Positions 51,999-61,328 of a stretch of 64,000 nt of DNA are shown in pieces. A program made the translations under genes and the position numbers. Origin of the DNA: Microbacterium ureisolvens (lineage in GTDB: Bacteria > Actinomycetota > Actinomycetes > Actinomycetales > Microbacteriaceae); the NCBI RefSeq assembly GCF_015278315.1, contig NZ_JADIJE010000001.1, forward strand, positions 248,001 through 312,000, written 5' to 3'. The notes under the pieces are model-generated. The model made no database searches. It saw only the letters and a program-made list of their open reading frames with translations, and had not been told where the DNA came from. Numbering within the stretch: the stretch's first letter is position 1; each line of letters begins with the position of its first letter.

Positions 51999-52502
51999 TC
52001 AGAGGCGCTTGAGCATGCGGGTGTTGCCGAGGGTGTTGGGCTTGACGTGCGCGAGGTCGAGGAACTCCGCGACGCCCTCGTCGGGCGAGCGGATGAGCTG
52101 GGAGTACACATCGGGGTCGACGACCTGCTCGCCGATCTGCTCGAAGCCGCGGCGTGTGAAGAAGTCGACCTCGAAGGTCAGGCAGAACAGTCGCGACAGC
52201 CCGAGTTCACGCGCGTTCGCCTCGAGCCGCTCGACGATCGCGCGGCCGACGCCGTGGTGCAGCCAGCCGTCGGCGACGATGAGGGTGCGGACCTCGCCGA
52301 GGTCCTCCCACATCACGTGGAGCGCGCCGCAGCCGATGAGATCGCCGTTCGCGTCCTCCGCGACGAGGAACTGCTGCGTCGCCTCGTACAGCACCACGAG
52401 GTCTTTGCCGAGCAGGATGCGCCGCTGCACGAACGGCTCGAGGAGCGCCTGGATGCGGCGGACATCGCGCGTGCGCGCCGGTCTGACCGTGAACTCTCCC
52501 AC
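51999..52502 (-). CDS. Amino-acid N-acetyltransferase (N-acetylglutamate synthase-like, GNAT)
   Basis: A 167-residue GNAT enzyme. Acetyl-CoA site VADGWLHHGVGRAIVERL, with DLIGCGALHVMWEDLGEVRTL before it, matches stand-alone N-acetylglutamate synthases that start arginine synthesis in Actinobacteria. GTG 52502 gives start MGEFTVRPARTRDV; a start ten codons upstream (52532) is possible. It is followed by its own spacer containing a large inverted repeat on the clpC side. Confidence 0.82.
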   Translation of the reverse strand: MGEFTVRPARTRDVRRIQALLEPFVQRRILLGKDLVVLYEATQQFLVAEDANGDLIGCGALHVMWEDLGEVRTLIVADGWLHHGVGRAIVERLEANARELGLSRLFCLTFEVDFFTRRGFEQIGEQVVDPDVYSQLIRSPDEGVAEFLDLAHVKPNTLGNTRMLKRL

Positions 52503-52534
52503 CCGTCCAGCGTAGAGCCCGTCTGCGTACACGC

Positions 52535-52595
52535 TTTCGAATCGCTCACTTTGCAGTTTCCAGCCTCGCCGAACTGCAAAGTGCGCGATTCGAAA
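52535..52595. repeat. 24-bp inverted repeat between the acetyltransferase and clpC
   Basis: Left arm 52535-52558 and right arm 52572-52595 are complementary with one mismatch; 13-base loop. The arms are A+T-rich (TTTCGAATCGC ... ACTTTGCAGTT), unlike the surrounding sequence. Lies upstream of the acetyltransferase and downstream of clpC, so it may terminate clpC or be a palindromic repeat element. Confidence 0.75.
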
Positions 52596-52677
52596 CGGGA
52601 GGGAACGCCGCCGAAACGACGAAGACCGGATTCCGCGACACAGGGTTGCGGCATCCGGTCTTCGTGCGAGTCAGGGG

Positions 52678-55203
52678 TTACGCGTTGGCTGCGAGGTCCG
52701 GCGTGGCGGTGATCTCGCCGCCCTGGACGACACCGACCGCGACCTTCTCACCGCGCGGGCCGTGCTCGAACACGAACTCGCCGTTCTGGGCGTCGACCTT
52801 CACGTGGTCGCCCGCGTCGAGCTCGCCGTGCAGGATCTTCTCCGACAGACGGTCCTCGATCTCGCGCTGCATCGCACGACGCAGCGGCCGGGCGCCGAGC
52901 GCGGGGTCGAAGCCGATCTCGATCAGCTTGTCCTTCGCGGCATCCGTCAGCTCCACCGTCATGTCGCGGTCGAGCAGGCGCTCGCCGAGGCGCTTCGTGA
53001 ACAGACCCACGATCTGGCGCAGCTCGTCCTTGTCGAGCTGCGGGAAGACGATGATGTCGTCGACGCGGTTGAGGAACTCGGGCTTGAAATTGCGCTTGAG
53101 CTCCTCGTTGACCTTGCCCTTCATCCGCTCGTAGGTCGTGCCGCTGTTGCCCTCGACCTGGAAGCCCACCGGGCCTCCGGCGATCGCCGACGAGCCGAGG
53201 TTCGTCGTCATGATGATCACCGTGTTCTTGAAGTCGATGACGCGGCCCTGACCGTCGGTCAGGCGACCCTCTTCGAGGATCTGCAGCAGCGAGTTGAAGA
53301 TGTCGGGGTGGGCCTTCTCGATCTCGTCGAAGAGCACGACCGAGAACGGCTTGCGGCGCACCTTCTCGGTGAGCTGGCCGCCCTCTTCGAATCCGACGAA
53401 TCCGGGAGGGGCACCGAACAGTCGCGACACGGTGTGCTTCTCACCGAACTCCGACATGTCGAGGGAGATCAGCGCGGCCTCGTCGTCGAAGAGGAACTCC
53501 GCGAGGGCCTTGGCCAGCTCGGTCTTTCCGACGCCGGTGGGGCCGGCGAAGATGAACGAGCCCGACGGGCGCTTGGGGTCCTTCAGACCCGCGCGCTGGC
53601 GGCGGATCGTCTTGGAGAGGGCGGCGATCGCCTCCTCCTGGCCGATCACGCGCTGGTGCAGCGCCTTCTCCATGAAGACGAGGCGGCTCGACTCCTCCTC
53701 GGTCAGCTTGAAGACCGGGATGCCGGTGGCCTGGGCGAGCACCTCGGCGATCAGGCCCTCGTCGACCACCGCGTGGGAGGCGACGTCGCCCGAGCGCCAC
53801 TGCTTCTCCAGGCGCAGGCGCTCGGCGAGGAGGGACTTCTCCTCGTCGCGCAGCGACGCGGCCTTCTCGAAGTCCTGGCCCTCGGAGGCCTGCTCCTTCT
53901 GCTCGCGGACCTTGGCGATCTTGTCGTCGAACTCGCGCAGCTCGGGCGGGCTCGACAGGATCGACAGGCGCAGGCGCGCGCCGGCCTCATCGATCAGGTC
54001 GATCGCCTTGTCGGGAAGGAAGCGGTCCGAGATGTAGCGGTCGGCGAGGTTGGCAGCCGCCACGATCGCGCCGTCGGTGATCTGCACCTTGTGGTGCGCC
54101 TCGTAGCGGTCGCGCAGCCCCTTCAGGATGTTGATCGCGTGGGGCAGGCTCGGCTCGGCGACCTGGATCGGCTGGAAGCGGCGCTCGAGCGCGGCATCCT
54201 TCTCGAAGTGCTTGCGGTACTCGTCGAGCGTCGTCGCGCCGATGGTCTGCAGCTCGCCGCGCGCGAGGAGCGGCTTGAGGATCGACGCGGCGTCGATCGC
54301 GCCCTCAGCGGCGCCGGCACCCACCAGGGTGTGGATCTCGTCGATGAAGACGATGATGTCGCCGCGGGTGCGGATCTCCTTGGTGACCTTCTTCAGGCGC
54401 TCCTCGAAGTCACCGCGGTAGCGGGAACCGGCGATGAGCGAGCCCAGGTCGAGCGAGTAGAGCTGCTTGTCCTTCAGCGTCTCGGGCACGTCGCCCTTGA
54501 CGATGGCCTGCGCGAGACCCTCGACGACTGCGGTCTTGCCGACGCCGGGCTCGCCGATGAGGACGGGGTTGTTCTTGGACCGGCGCGACAGGATCTGCAT
54601 GACGCGCTCGATCTCCTTCTCGCGCCCGATCACCGGGTCGAGCTTGTTGTCGCGCGCGGCCTGCGTGAGGTTGCGACCGAACTGGTCGAGCACCTGCGAG
54701 CCTCCCTGCGTGGTGCCCTGGGTCTGCTCTCCCGCGCCGCTGGCGACGCCGGCGGGCTCCTTGCCCTGGTAGCCCGACAGCAGCTGGATGACCTGCTGGC
54801 GCACCTTGTTCAGGTCAGCGCCGAGCTTGACGAGCACCTGGGCGGCGACGCCCTCGCCCTCGCGGATCAGGCCCAGAAGGATGTGCTCCGTGCCGATGTA
54901 GTTGTGGCCGAGCTGCAGCGCCTCGCGCAGCGACAGCTCGAGCACCTTCTTGGCGCGGGGCGTGAAGGGGATGTGGCCGGTCGGCTGCTGCTGACCCTGG
55001 CCGATGATGTCCTGCACCTGCTCGCGCACGGCGTCGAGCGAGATGCCGAGGCTCTCGAGCGCCTTCGCTGCGACGCCCTCGCCCTCGTGGATGAGACCGA
55101 GCAGGATGTGCTCGGTGCCGATGTAGTTGTGGTTCAGCATCTTCGCCTCTTCCTGGGCGAGGACGACCACACGACGGGCACGGTCGGTGAATCTCTCGAA
55201 CAT
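52678..55203 (-). CDS. clpC: ATP-dependent Clp protease ATP-binding subunit ClpC
   Basis: An 841-residue Hsp100 unfoldase feeding ClpP. Two N-terminal Clp repeats ([19 protein letters not shown] and [19 protein letters not shown], residues ~1-145), first AAA+ module with Walker A GEPGVGKT near residue 217, UVR-type middle domain (~420-460), second AAA+ with GPTGVGKT, and a C-terminal tail lacking a long acidic extension. Start [11 protein letters not shown] is the conserved one, with GGAG upstream. Essential in many Actinobacteria and usually under stress control. Confidence 0.96.
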   Translation of the reverse strand: MFERFTDRARRVVVLAQEEAKMLNHNYIGTEHILLGLIHEGEGVAAKALESLGISLDAVREQVQDIIGQGQQQPTGHIPFTPRAKKVLELSLREALQLGHNYIGTEHILLGLIREGEGVAAQVLVKLGADLNKVRQQVIQLLSGYQGKEPAGVASGAGEQTQGTTQGGSQVLDQFGRNLTQAARDNKLDPVIGREKEIERVMQILSRRSKNNPVLIGEPGVGKTAVVEGLAQAIVKGDVPETLKDKQLYSLDLGSLIAGSRYRGDFEERLKKVTKEIRTRGDIIVFIDEIHTLVGAGAAEGAIDAASILKPLLARGELQTIGATTLDEYRKHFEKDAALERRFQPIQVAEPSLPHAINILKGLRDRYEAHHKVQITDGAIVAAANLADRYISDRFLPDKAIDLIDEAGARLRLSILSSPPELREFDDKIAKVREQKEQASEGQDFEKAASLRDEEKSLLAERLRLEKQWRSGDVASHAVVDEGLIAEVLAQATGIPVFKLTEEESSRLVFMEKALHQRVIGQEEAIAALSKTIRRQRAGLKDPKRPSGSFIFAGPTGVGKTELAKALAEFLFDDEAALISLDMSEFGEKHTVSRLFGAPPGFVGFEEGGQLTEKVRRKPFSVVLFDEIEKAHPDIFNSLLQILEEGRLTDGQGRVIDFKNTVIIMTTNLGSSAIAGGPVGFQVEGNSGTTYERMKGKVNEELKRNFKPEFLNRVDDIIVFPQLDKDELRQIVGLFTKRLGERLLDRDMTVELTDAAKDKLIEIGFDPALGARPLRRAMQREIEDRLSEKILHGELDAGDHVKVDAQNGEFVFEHGPRGEKVAVGVVQGGEITATPDLAANA

Positions 55204-55335
55204 CGTTCACTCCTCCGGGGCACCCCGGTGCGGTGATGCACGTCTGGCGCCTTACATCGAGGGTAACGAGACGGTCGGGAGCGTACGGCCGTGTTCGCCG
55301 TGGGCATAGCGCGCCGGTGCCGACATTCGATGAGG

Positions 55336-55398
55336 ACGGATGCCTTGCGCCGAGGCATCCGTTCCCTTATCGTTTTTCGATAACAACGTTTATCGATA
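55336..55398. promoter_or_regulatory. GGATGCC hairpin and TATCG palindromes before the DUF2975-like operon
   Basis: ACGGATGCCT/AGGCATCCGT (55336-55345, 55353-55362) is an inverted pair. Next come TTATCG-TTTTT-CGATAA (55367-55383) and TATCGATA (55391-55398), A+T-rich palindromes only 16-47 bases before the first ATG. The TATCGATA-type elements are the likely binding sites of the HTH protein encoded by the operon. Confidence 0.6.
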
Positions 55399-55413
55399 TG
55401 GAAGGAGCGTGGG

Positions 55414-56040
55414 ATGAGCGACATCCAGCGGACCCACGTCACGCGGGCGGAGGGCATCACCTTCGGGCTGATCGCCACGGGCGCGGTCAGCGTCGCGATC
55501 GCGGCGCTGGTCGCGATCATCCAGGGGGCCGTCTCGCTGTTCGGCAGCGACGTCACGGTGCGCATGCCGGTCACCGGAGGCGACGTCACGGGGCTCGAGG
55601 GCGTCCCCGACATCACCGCAGCGCAGTACGCGTCCGCCGACGTCACGTTCCTGTCGCTGCCCGCCGGTGCGAGCTGGCTGCTGTTCCTGGAGGTGGCCCT
55701 GCCCGCCCTGGCGACGATCGGCGTGTGCGCCGTCGCGTGGTGGCTCGGTGTGTCGCTCATCCGCGCGCGGCCGTTCCGCCGGACGATGTCCACCGCGATC
55801 GGCGTGGCCGCATGCCTCGTCATCGCCGGCGGAGGGTTCGGCCAGCTGCTCGGGGCGATCGGACGAGCCGTCCTCGTCGAGGATCTCGCGTCGACCTCCC
55901 CCGAGGTCACCGACACCTTCTGGGTGTTCCTCGTCGAGCTGAACCTCGCGCCGGTCGGCTGGGGCTTCGCGCTCGCACTGGTCGCCGCGGCTTTCGCGGT
56001 GGGCTCCAGCCTGCAGCGCGACACGGAAGGACTCGTGTGA
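55414..56040 (+). CDS. DUF2975-like four-helix membrane protein
   Basis: A 208-residue membrane protein with four hydrophobic helices (ITFGLIATGAVSVAIAALVA, a second near residue 90, a third near 130, a fourth near 185) and an extracytoplasmic loop after the first. The pattern and the small HTH gene at the operon end are those of DUF2975 systems. Last residues LQRDTEGLV are shared with the next gene. ATG 55414 has GGAAGGAGCG upstream. Function unknown; thought of as membrane partner of a small regulator. Confidence 0.75.
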   Translation: MSDIQRTHVTRAEGITFGLIATGAVSVAIAALVAIIQGAVSLFGSDVTVRMPVTGGDVTGLEGVPDITAAQYASADVTFLSLPAGASWLLFLEVALPALATIGVCAVAWWLGVSLIRARPFRRTMSTAIGVAACLVIAGGGFGQLLGAIGRAVLVEDLASTSPEVTDTFWVFLVELNLAPVGWGFALALVAAAFAVGSSLQRDTEGLV

Positions 56041-56648
56041 TGCTCGAGACGACGAAGAAGGAGCGCAGCGACATCGTGGCGACGCTCGTCACCGCCGGCG
56101 TGGTGGGCGCGATCGCGCTCATCGCGTCGGTCACCCGGTGGCTCGAGACCTTCACCCTCGACGGGGTCTCCGTCGCCGTGCCGTTCGCCGGGGTCTCCGC
56201 GGATTTCGCGCCGGCCGACGGCCTGCCCGTGACGACGGTGCAGGTGACCGAGGGCGAAGTCGTCGCCGAAGGGGTCAACGCGCTGTCGACTTTCTCGCTC
56301 GGCGCGTCGATCATCCTCGGCGCCGCCGTGTGGATCGCCGTCATCGCCCTGTTCGGAGCGCTCGGACTCCGGTTCCTCCGCGGCCGGTTCTTCGATCCGT
56401 CGAACCCTCGACTGCTCGACGCGGCGGCCTGGACCATGCTCGGCGGCGCACTCGCGGTCTATTTCCTCGAGACCCTCGGGCGAAACGGGGTGCTCGCCGC
56501 CGCGGGGCTGGCGGACTTCCTGCCGAGCTCCTGGGCGCTCACGGCATCGTTCATCCCGGTCTGGATCGCCGCCATGGTCATCGGCTTGATCTCGGTGGCG
56601 TTCCGCCGCGGCATCCGTCTGCAGCGCGACACGGAAGGACTCGTGTGA
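56040..56648 (+). CDS. Second DUF2975-like membrane protein
   Basis: A 202-residue protein with the same four-helix layout (LVTAGVVGAIALIASVTRWL, SLGASIILGAAVWIAVIAL, a third near 130, a fourth near 175). It overlaps the previous stop (TGATG). Its last 30 nucleotides are identical to the end of the preceding gene, though the rest has diverged, so the two arose by tandem duplication with recent exchange at the 3' end. Confidence 0.75.
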   Translation: MLETTKKERSDIVATLVTAGVVGAIALIASVTRWLETFTLDGVSVAVPFAGVSADFAPADGLPVTTVQVTEGEVVAEGVNALSTFSLGASIILGAAVWIAVIALFGALGLRFLRGRFFDPSNPRLLDAAAWTMLGGALAVYFLETLGRNGVLAAAGLADFLPSSWALTASFIPVWIAAMVIGLISVAFRRGIRLQRDTEGLV

Positions 56649-56875
56649 CCCCCGCCGACGACGACGGCCCGAGCGGCGTCCACTGCCGGCTCGACGAGCT
56701 GCTCGAGGAGCGGGGCATGACCCTCACGCGCCTGGCGGAGCTGGTCGGCGTCTCGGTCGTCAACCTGTCGATCCTCAAGAACGACCGCGCCCGCGCCATC
56801 CGCTACTCGACGCTGTCGGCGATCTGCCGCGCGCTGGATTGCGAGATCGGCGAACTGCTCGTGCGCGCCGACTGA
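56645..56875 (+). CDS. Small Cro/CI-type HTH regulator (YozG-like)
   Basis: A 76-residue DNA-binding protein: MTLTRLAELVGVSVVNLSILKNDRARAIRYSTLSAICRALDCEIGELLV is a complete HTH_XRE fold with the stretch split here across residues ~24-72. It starts with GTG overlapping the stop of the second membrane protein (GTGA). Such proteins are the usual partners of DUF2975 membrane proteins. Likely binds the palindromes before the operon. Confidence 0.85.
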   Translation: MTPADDDGPSGVHCRLDELLEERGMTLTRLAELVGVSVVNLSILKNDRARAIRYSTLSAICRALDCEIGELLVRAD

Positions 56876-56880
56876 GGCGA

Positions 56881-56911
56881 TCCCGGATGCCGCGGGCCGC
56901 GGCATCCGGGA
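56881..56911. terminator. Bidirectional terminator between convergent genes
   Basis: TCCCGGATGCCGCGG (56881-56895) and its exact complement (56897-56911) form a stem with a minimal loop. It fits in the 45-base gap between the HTH gene and a convergent lipoprotein gene. Both arms carry the GGATGCC/GGCATCC heptamer. Confidence 0.85.
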
Positions 56912-56920
56912 TCTTCGTCG

Positions 56921-57652
56921 TCAGTCGTGGCCGATGATCGGGATCCGGACGTCGTCGAACTCGGCGCCGGTGAGGATCGCGAACACCTCGGCGTCGTCGT
57001 CGACGCCGCTGACCTGTGCGACCACGCCGCGCGGGACCATGTCCATCGTGCAGGCCTGGTCCGCGGGCGGCGTGGTGAAGGTCACGGTCACTTCGGAGCC
57101 CGAACCCTCGACGTTCTCGATCACGGCGGGACACGTCGACGAACCCCACGTGAGGATCACGAACTGGCCGTCGGCGTCCGTCCAGCCGGCGCTCGGCAGG
57201 TAGTCCGTCTCACCGCTCTGGTCGAGGCCGGGCACGGGGTCGAGGTCGGCCTCGCCGGTGTAACCGTCGCCGGTGACCCGGATCTCGAGCTCCTGCGTCG
57301 TGTCGGCCTCCTCGGGCAGCCCCACCACCGTCACGCGGGGCACCATGTCCATGGTGCACGCCGTGTCGTCCGCGGGGTTGACGAGCTCGACCTCGAGCAC
57401 GCCGTCGGCGTACGAGACGTCGCCCGCCGTGGGCACGCACGTCGAGGAGCCGTACGTGACCAGGCCGATCATGCGACCGCCGTCGAGCCAGGCCGCCTCG
57501 AGGTCCATGTCGTCGGCGTCGTCGTCGACCGACGGCGACGGCGACGAGGAGTTGGGCCCGGTGCCGGCCGGGCTCGCGCAGGCGGTCAGGAGTCCGGCGG
57601 TCAGCAGAGCCAGACCGGCCGCGGCGATGAGTGAACGGGAGCGAAAGGGCAT
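56921..57652 (-). CDS. Lipoprotein with two internal repeats
   Basis: A 243-residue lipoprotein: lipobox LLTAC (Cys ~20), acidic linker, then two homologous segments of ~85 residues. Each starts with GSSTC after a YG or WG and ends near DxACTMDMVPR (residues ~95-115 and ~200-215), so a domain was duplicated. Cysteines recur at matched positions and probably pair. Family not recognised. ATG 57652 has GAGGAGG. Confidence 0.78.
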   Translation of the reverse strand: MPFRSRSLIAAAGLALLTAGLLTACASPAGTGPNSSSPSPSVDDDADDMDLEAAWLDGGRMIGLVTYGSSTCVPTAGDVSYADGVLEVELVNPADDTACTMDMVPRVTVVGLPEEADTTQELEIRVTGDGYTGEADLDPVPGLDQSGETDYLPSAGWTDADGQFVILTWGSSTCPAVIENVEGSGSEVTVTFTTPPADQACTMDMVPRGVVAQVSGVDDDAEVFAILTGAEFDDVRIPIIGHD

Positions 57653-57781
57653 GCGGGCCTCCTCGGTATCCGCGGACGCCGTTCCCGGCATCCGTCCATC
57701 CCTATGGTGTCGCAGATCAGCCCGGAATCTCAGCACAACGATCACGCGATGGTCACGATCAGCCGGGAGATCGCCCCACCC

Positions 57782-59248
57782 TCACTGCAGCGCCGACGTC
57801 AGCCGCGCGAGATTGTCGAGGACGGTCGAGCGCAGTGGCTGCTTCTCCCATTCCTCGAGCGTGAGCTCGCGGCTGAGCGAACGATACATGTCCTCGACGG
57901 TGCGCATCTGACGGACGAACTCCTCGCCGCGCACGAGCATCGAGATCTCCATGTTGAGACCGAAGCTGCGCATGTCCATGTTGCTCGAGCCCACGATCGC
58001 GACCTCGTCGTCGATGGTGAGGCTCTTGGTGTGGAGGATGAACGGCTTCTTGTACATCCAGATCTTCACCCCGGCGCGCAGCAGCGCCTCGTAGTAGCTG
58101 CGCTGCGCGTGGTAGACGATCGCCTGGTCGCCCTCTTCCGAGACGAAGAGTTCGACGTGGATGCCGCGCTGACAGGCCGTGGTGATGGCCAGCAGGAGCG
58201 CTTCGTCGGGCACGAAATACGGGCTGACCACGATGATCTTCCGCTGCGCTGCGTATAGCAGTCCGGCGAACAGCTTGAGGTTGTTCTGGAACTCGAACCC
58301 CGGGCCCGACGGGATGATCTGGCAGTCCAGGTCGCCCGGTCCGCTGGTCACGTCGAACAGGTCGATGTCGTCGGTGAGCACCTCGTCGGTCTCGCTGTAC
58401 CAGTCGCTGAGGAAGACCGCGTTGACGGATGCCACGACCGGGCCCTCGATGCGCGCCATGAGGTCGACCCAGTGCAGGCCGCGACGGATGTTCTTGCGCA
58501 GGTTGTACGTCGAATCGGTGACGTTCTGCGAGCCGGTGAAGGCGACACGGCCGTCGACCACAAGGAGCTTGCGGTGGTTGCGCAGGTCGGGACGCTGGTA
58601 CTTGCCGCGCAGCGGCTGGACCGGGAGCATCAGGTGCCATTGCGCGCCCATCGCGCTCAGGCGCTTGAGGGTGCGCTTGTAGTGCGGCTTCCCGCGGTTC
58701 GCCCAGTGGTCCAGCAGGACGCGCACCGTGACGCCGCGGGCTGCCACCTCTTCGAGCGCGCGGAAGAAGTTGTCGGTCGCGGCATCCGTCTGCAGGATGT
58801 AGAACTCGACGTGGACGAACCGCTCGGCCTCTCGGATGGCGTCGGCCATCGCATCGAGGCTCTCCTGGTAGTCGGGGATCAGATTCGCCGCGTTGTCGCC
58901 CGCGAGCGGCATGGCGCCGAGGTTGCGGTTGAGGGTGACAAGCGACGTGAACCAGCCCGGGGCGTGGGGGCGCAGCGTTCCGAAATCGAGCGACGCACTG
59001 GTGTCGTGGATGTACTCGTTGATGCGCTCCTGCTTGCGGCGCCGCTTGCGCGGCAGCCGGGGGTTGCCGATCAGCAGGAACAGGAACACCCCGATGATCG
59101 GGATGAAGTAGATCGCGAGCAGCCACGCCATCGCCGCGGTGGGGCGCCGGTTGCGCGGGACCACGATGATCGCCGTCACGCGGATGACGAGGTCGATGAC
59201 GAAGACGAGCACCACCCACCACGTCGCGTCGAACGTGATGGTGATCAC
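57782..59248 (-). CDS. cls: Cardiolipin synthase (phospholipase D family)
   Basis: Joins two phosphatidylglycerols to cardiolipin. Two N-terminal transmembrane helices, then two HKD motifs: HRKLLVVD with GSQN and HTKSLTID with GSSNMD. GTG 59248 (MITITFDATWW) is preferred, with GAGAGG upstream; the frame is open to 59326, but the extra 26 residues are Arg/Pro-rich. Length ~488 residues is normal for actinobacterial ClsA-type enzymes. Confidence 0.9.
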   Translation of the reverse strand: MITITFDATWWVVLVFVIDLVIRVTAIIVVPRNRRPTAAMAWLLAIYFIPIIGVFLFLLIGNPRLPRKRRRKQERINEYIHDTSASLDFGTLRPHAPGWFTSLVTLNRNLGAMPLAGDNAANLIPDYQESLDAMADAIREAERFVHVEFYILQTDAATDNFFRALEEVAARGVTVRVLLDHWANRGKPHYKRTLKRLSAMGAQWHLMLPVQPLRGKYQRPDLRNHRKLLVVDGRVAFTGSQNVTDSTYNLRKNIRRGLHWVDLMARIEGPVVASVNAVFLSDWYSETDEVLTDDIDLFDVTSGPGDLDCQIIPSGPGFEFQNNLKLFAGLLYAAQRKIIVVSPYFVPDEALLLAITTACQRGIHVELFVSEEGDQAIVYHAQRSYYEALLRAGVKIWMYKKPFILHTKSLTIDDEVAIVGSSNMDMRSFGLNMEISMLVRGEEFVRQMRTVEDMYRSLSRELTLEEWEKQPLRSTVLDNLARLTSALQ

Positions 59249-59430
59249 CGGGCGAGGCCTCTCGACGGACCGGTCGCGCGGATCGGGACGATCGGACCAC
59301 CGGCGGATGGGACAGTGTGCCCACACTATCGGGGAGGGCCGACGCCGCCCGGCAGCCCGGGCCTCGCGGCGTGGGCGGGGTCTCGGGCGGGCGCGGGCGT
59401 CGGTCCGGCGGACGCGATGCCCGGACCGCC

Positions 59431-59508
59431 GTCAGCGGTCGGCGAGGGCAACGTCAGCGGTCGGCGGGGCCGCCGTCAGCGGTCGGCGGAGGGCAGCCGT
59501 CAGCGGTC
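59431..59508. repeat. Degenerate tandem repeat, four copies, over a stop codon
   Basis: GTCAGCGGTC recurs at 59431, 59453, 59475 and 59499, spacing 22, 22 and 24 bases, with G-rich filler in between. The last copy contains the stop codon of the small membrane-protein gene (59500-59502), so the others are 3' duplicates of its end. Confidence 0.8.
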
Positions 59509-59691
59509 GACGGAGGCTGCCGGTGCGACCGGCGGGAGTCCGCGCTTCGCGCGCTCCTCGGCCTCGAGCTTCGCGTAGACGCGGCGCTCGGTGCGGTCGG
59601 CGCGGATCACGCTGCGCATCACGAAGAAGAAGATCAGCGACACGACGACGGTCGGCAGGAGCGTCCACAGCACCGCGACCCAGTAATCCAT
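59500..59691 (-). CDS. Small single-pass membrane protein
   Basis: A 63-residue protein with one helix at the N-terminus (VAVLWTLLPTVVVSLIFFFVM) and a charged cytosolic tail RADRTERRVYAKLEAEERAKRG that may form a coiled coil. ATG 59691 has GGAAGG directly before it. Similar lysyl-tRNA-synthetase-neighbour proteins occur in Microbacteriaceae; function unknown. Confidence 0.8.
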   Translation of the reverse strand: MDYWVAVLWTLLPTVVVSLIFFFVMRSVIRADRTERRVYAKLEAEERAKRGLPPVAPAASVDR

Positions 59692-59898
59692 GCCTTCCAG
59701 GATACGCGGTGCCGATGAAGACTCCTCCCCAGGCAGTGCACGGGCCCGGATTCGGTCGCTGCTCCACAGCCTGGATCGCGTGTTCGGGGCTCACCCCTTC
59801 CTCCACAGGTCGGCCCCGGGAGCCATCTCCCGCGGAGTGCGTGGCACGGCGGCGCCCAGCCTCCCCCGCGCGGTCGCCTTTCGGGAGAGTCGTCCTTC

Positions 59899-61260
59899 AT
59901 GACCCCCACTGTCGTCAAAGCCGCGGACGCCGCGCAGTTCCTGTCCTTCGTTCCCCGCATGCTCGGGTACCACCCGACGCAGAGCCTCGTCGTGATCCCG
60001 TTCGACGGCGGGCGCAGCCTCGGCGCCATGCGGTTCGATCTGCCCGACGGCGACGTCGAGGCTGTCGACCGCGTCGCGGCGACCGTGACCGGCATGGTGT
60101 GCCGACTCCCGGACGCCGACGCCGTCGCCGCCATCGCGTACACCGACGCACGATTCGAGGACGAGGGGCGGATGCCGCACCACGAGCTTCTCGCCGCGCT
60201 CGAGCGCCGCGCCGACGCGTGCGGCCTGCGCGTCACCGACCTGCTGTGCGTGGCCGCCGACGGCTGGGGCTCGTTCCTCGACGCGGACTGTCCCGTGGAA
60301 GGACGACCCCTGGGCGAGCTGGCCTGGAGCGGTCCCGGCGACGTCCCGGAGCCGGACGGCGACCAGTCGACCGGCGCGGACCTTCCCGACGTCTCGGCGG
60401 AGGAATGCGAGCTGGTCGCAAAGGCGCTGGACGCGCTCGATCGCGCGGTCTCGGTGCTGTGCGGACCCGACTCAGCGGGCGCTCCGACACAGCGGAGCCC
60501 CCGGTCGTCCCGCTCGGCGTTCGGGCCGGCCGCCGATGCCGCGCGCACGGCGGAGAAACCGTCCGACCTGATGCCCGGCGTGACTCGCCCGGGGGCGGGC
60601 CCGTCCGACCCGACCGGCGCGGCGGGCACTGCGTCGTCGAGTCGCACTGCCGACCTGGGGCCCGTGCCCGCGCCGGTGTCGGGTTGGACCGAGGACGCGG
60701 CATCCGTCACCGCATCATCGGATCGGATCGACCCGCGCGCACTGGCCGCCGTCTGCGGCTTCGACGACCTTCCCGGGTTCTTCGAGGATGCGCTCGCCGT
60801 ACCGCCCGAGGACGCCGACCCGTACGAAGCGGCCGCGCTGGTCTGGTGCCTGGCCCGGCCGTCGCTGCGCGACGTCGCGCTCGTGCAGTGGAGCGGCGAT
60901 CTCGCGCAGGGCGATGAGGCGTTCGACGCCCAGCTGCGGTGGGAGTCGGGCGAGGAGTACCCCGCGCACCTGGCGATGCGCATGTGGGGCGAGGGCGACA
61001 GGCCGCAGATCGCTCGGCTGGAGACGGCGCTGGCGCGCGCCCGGCATGCGGCCGCTCTCGCACCCCGAGAGCTGCGACCGGGATCGCTCGCGATGTGCGC
61101 GTGGCTGTCGTGGGCGCTCGGACGCTCCACACATGCCGCCGCCTATGCGGAGCGCGCCTGCGAGATCGAGCCCGAGCACGGGCTGTCGCAGATCGTGCTC
61201 TCGTTCGTCGGCGCCGGGCACCTGCCCGACTGGGCGTTCCGTCGCGCAGGCGCGCGGTGA
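59899..61260 (+). CDS. DUF4192 domain-containing protein
   Basis: A 453-residue cytosolic protein. The start KAADAAQFLSFVPRMLGYHPTQSLVVIPF is characteristic of DUF4192, common and uncharacterised in Actinobacteria. The middle (~195-270) is Ala/Pro/Ser-rich, low complexity; the C-terminal part resumes with ARALAAVCGFDDL-type sequence and ends with a helical repeat region. ATG 59899. Position next to lysS is frequent in related genomes as far as I know. Confidence 0.82.
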   Translation: MTPTVVKAADAAQFLSFVPRMLGYHPTQSLVVIPFDGGRSLGAMRFDLPDGDVEAVDRVAATVTGMVCRLPDADAVAAIAYTDARFEDEGRMPHHELLAALERRADACGLRVTDLLCVAADGWGSFLDADCPVEGRPLGELAWSGPGDVPEPDGDQSTGADLPDVSAEECELVAKALDALDRAVSVLCGPDSAGAPTQRSPRSSRSAFGPAADAARTAEKPSDLMPGVTRPGAGPSDPTGAAGTASSSRTADLGPVPAPVSGWTEDAASVTASSDRIDPRALAAVCGFDDLPGFFEDALAVPPEDADPYEAAALVWCLARPSLRDVALVQWSGDLAQGDEAFDAQLRWESGEEYPAHLAMRMWGEGDRPQIARLETALARARHAAALAPRELRPGSLAMCAWLSWALGRSTHAAAYAERACEIEPEHGLSQIVLSFVGAGHLPDWAFRRAGAR

Positions 61261-61328
61261 CGCGGGGAACACTCCTCGCAGCCCGCGCGACCCGCGCGGT
61301 GAGACGTGGGGTCGCCCCGCAGGTCTCG

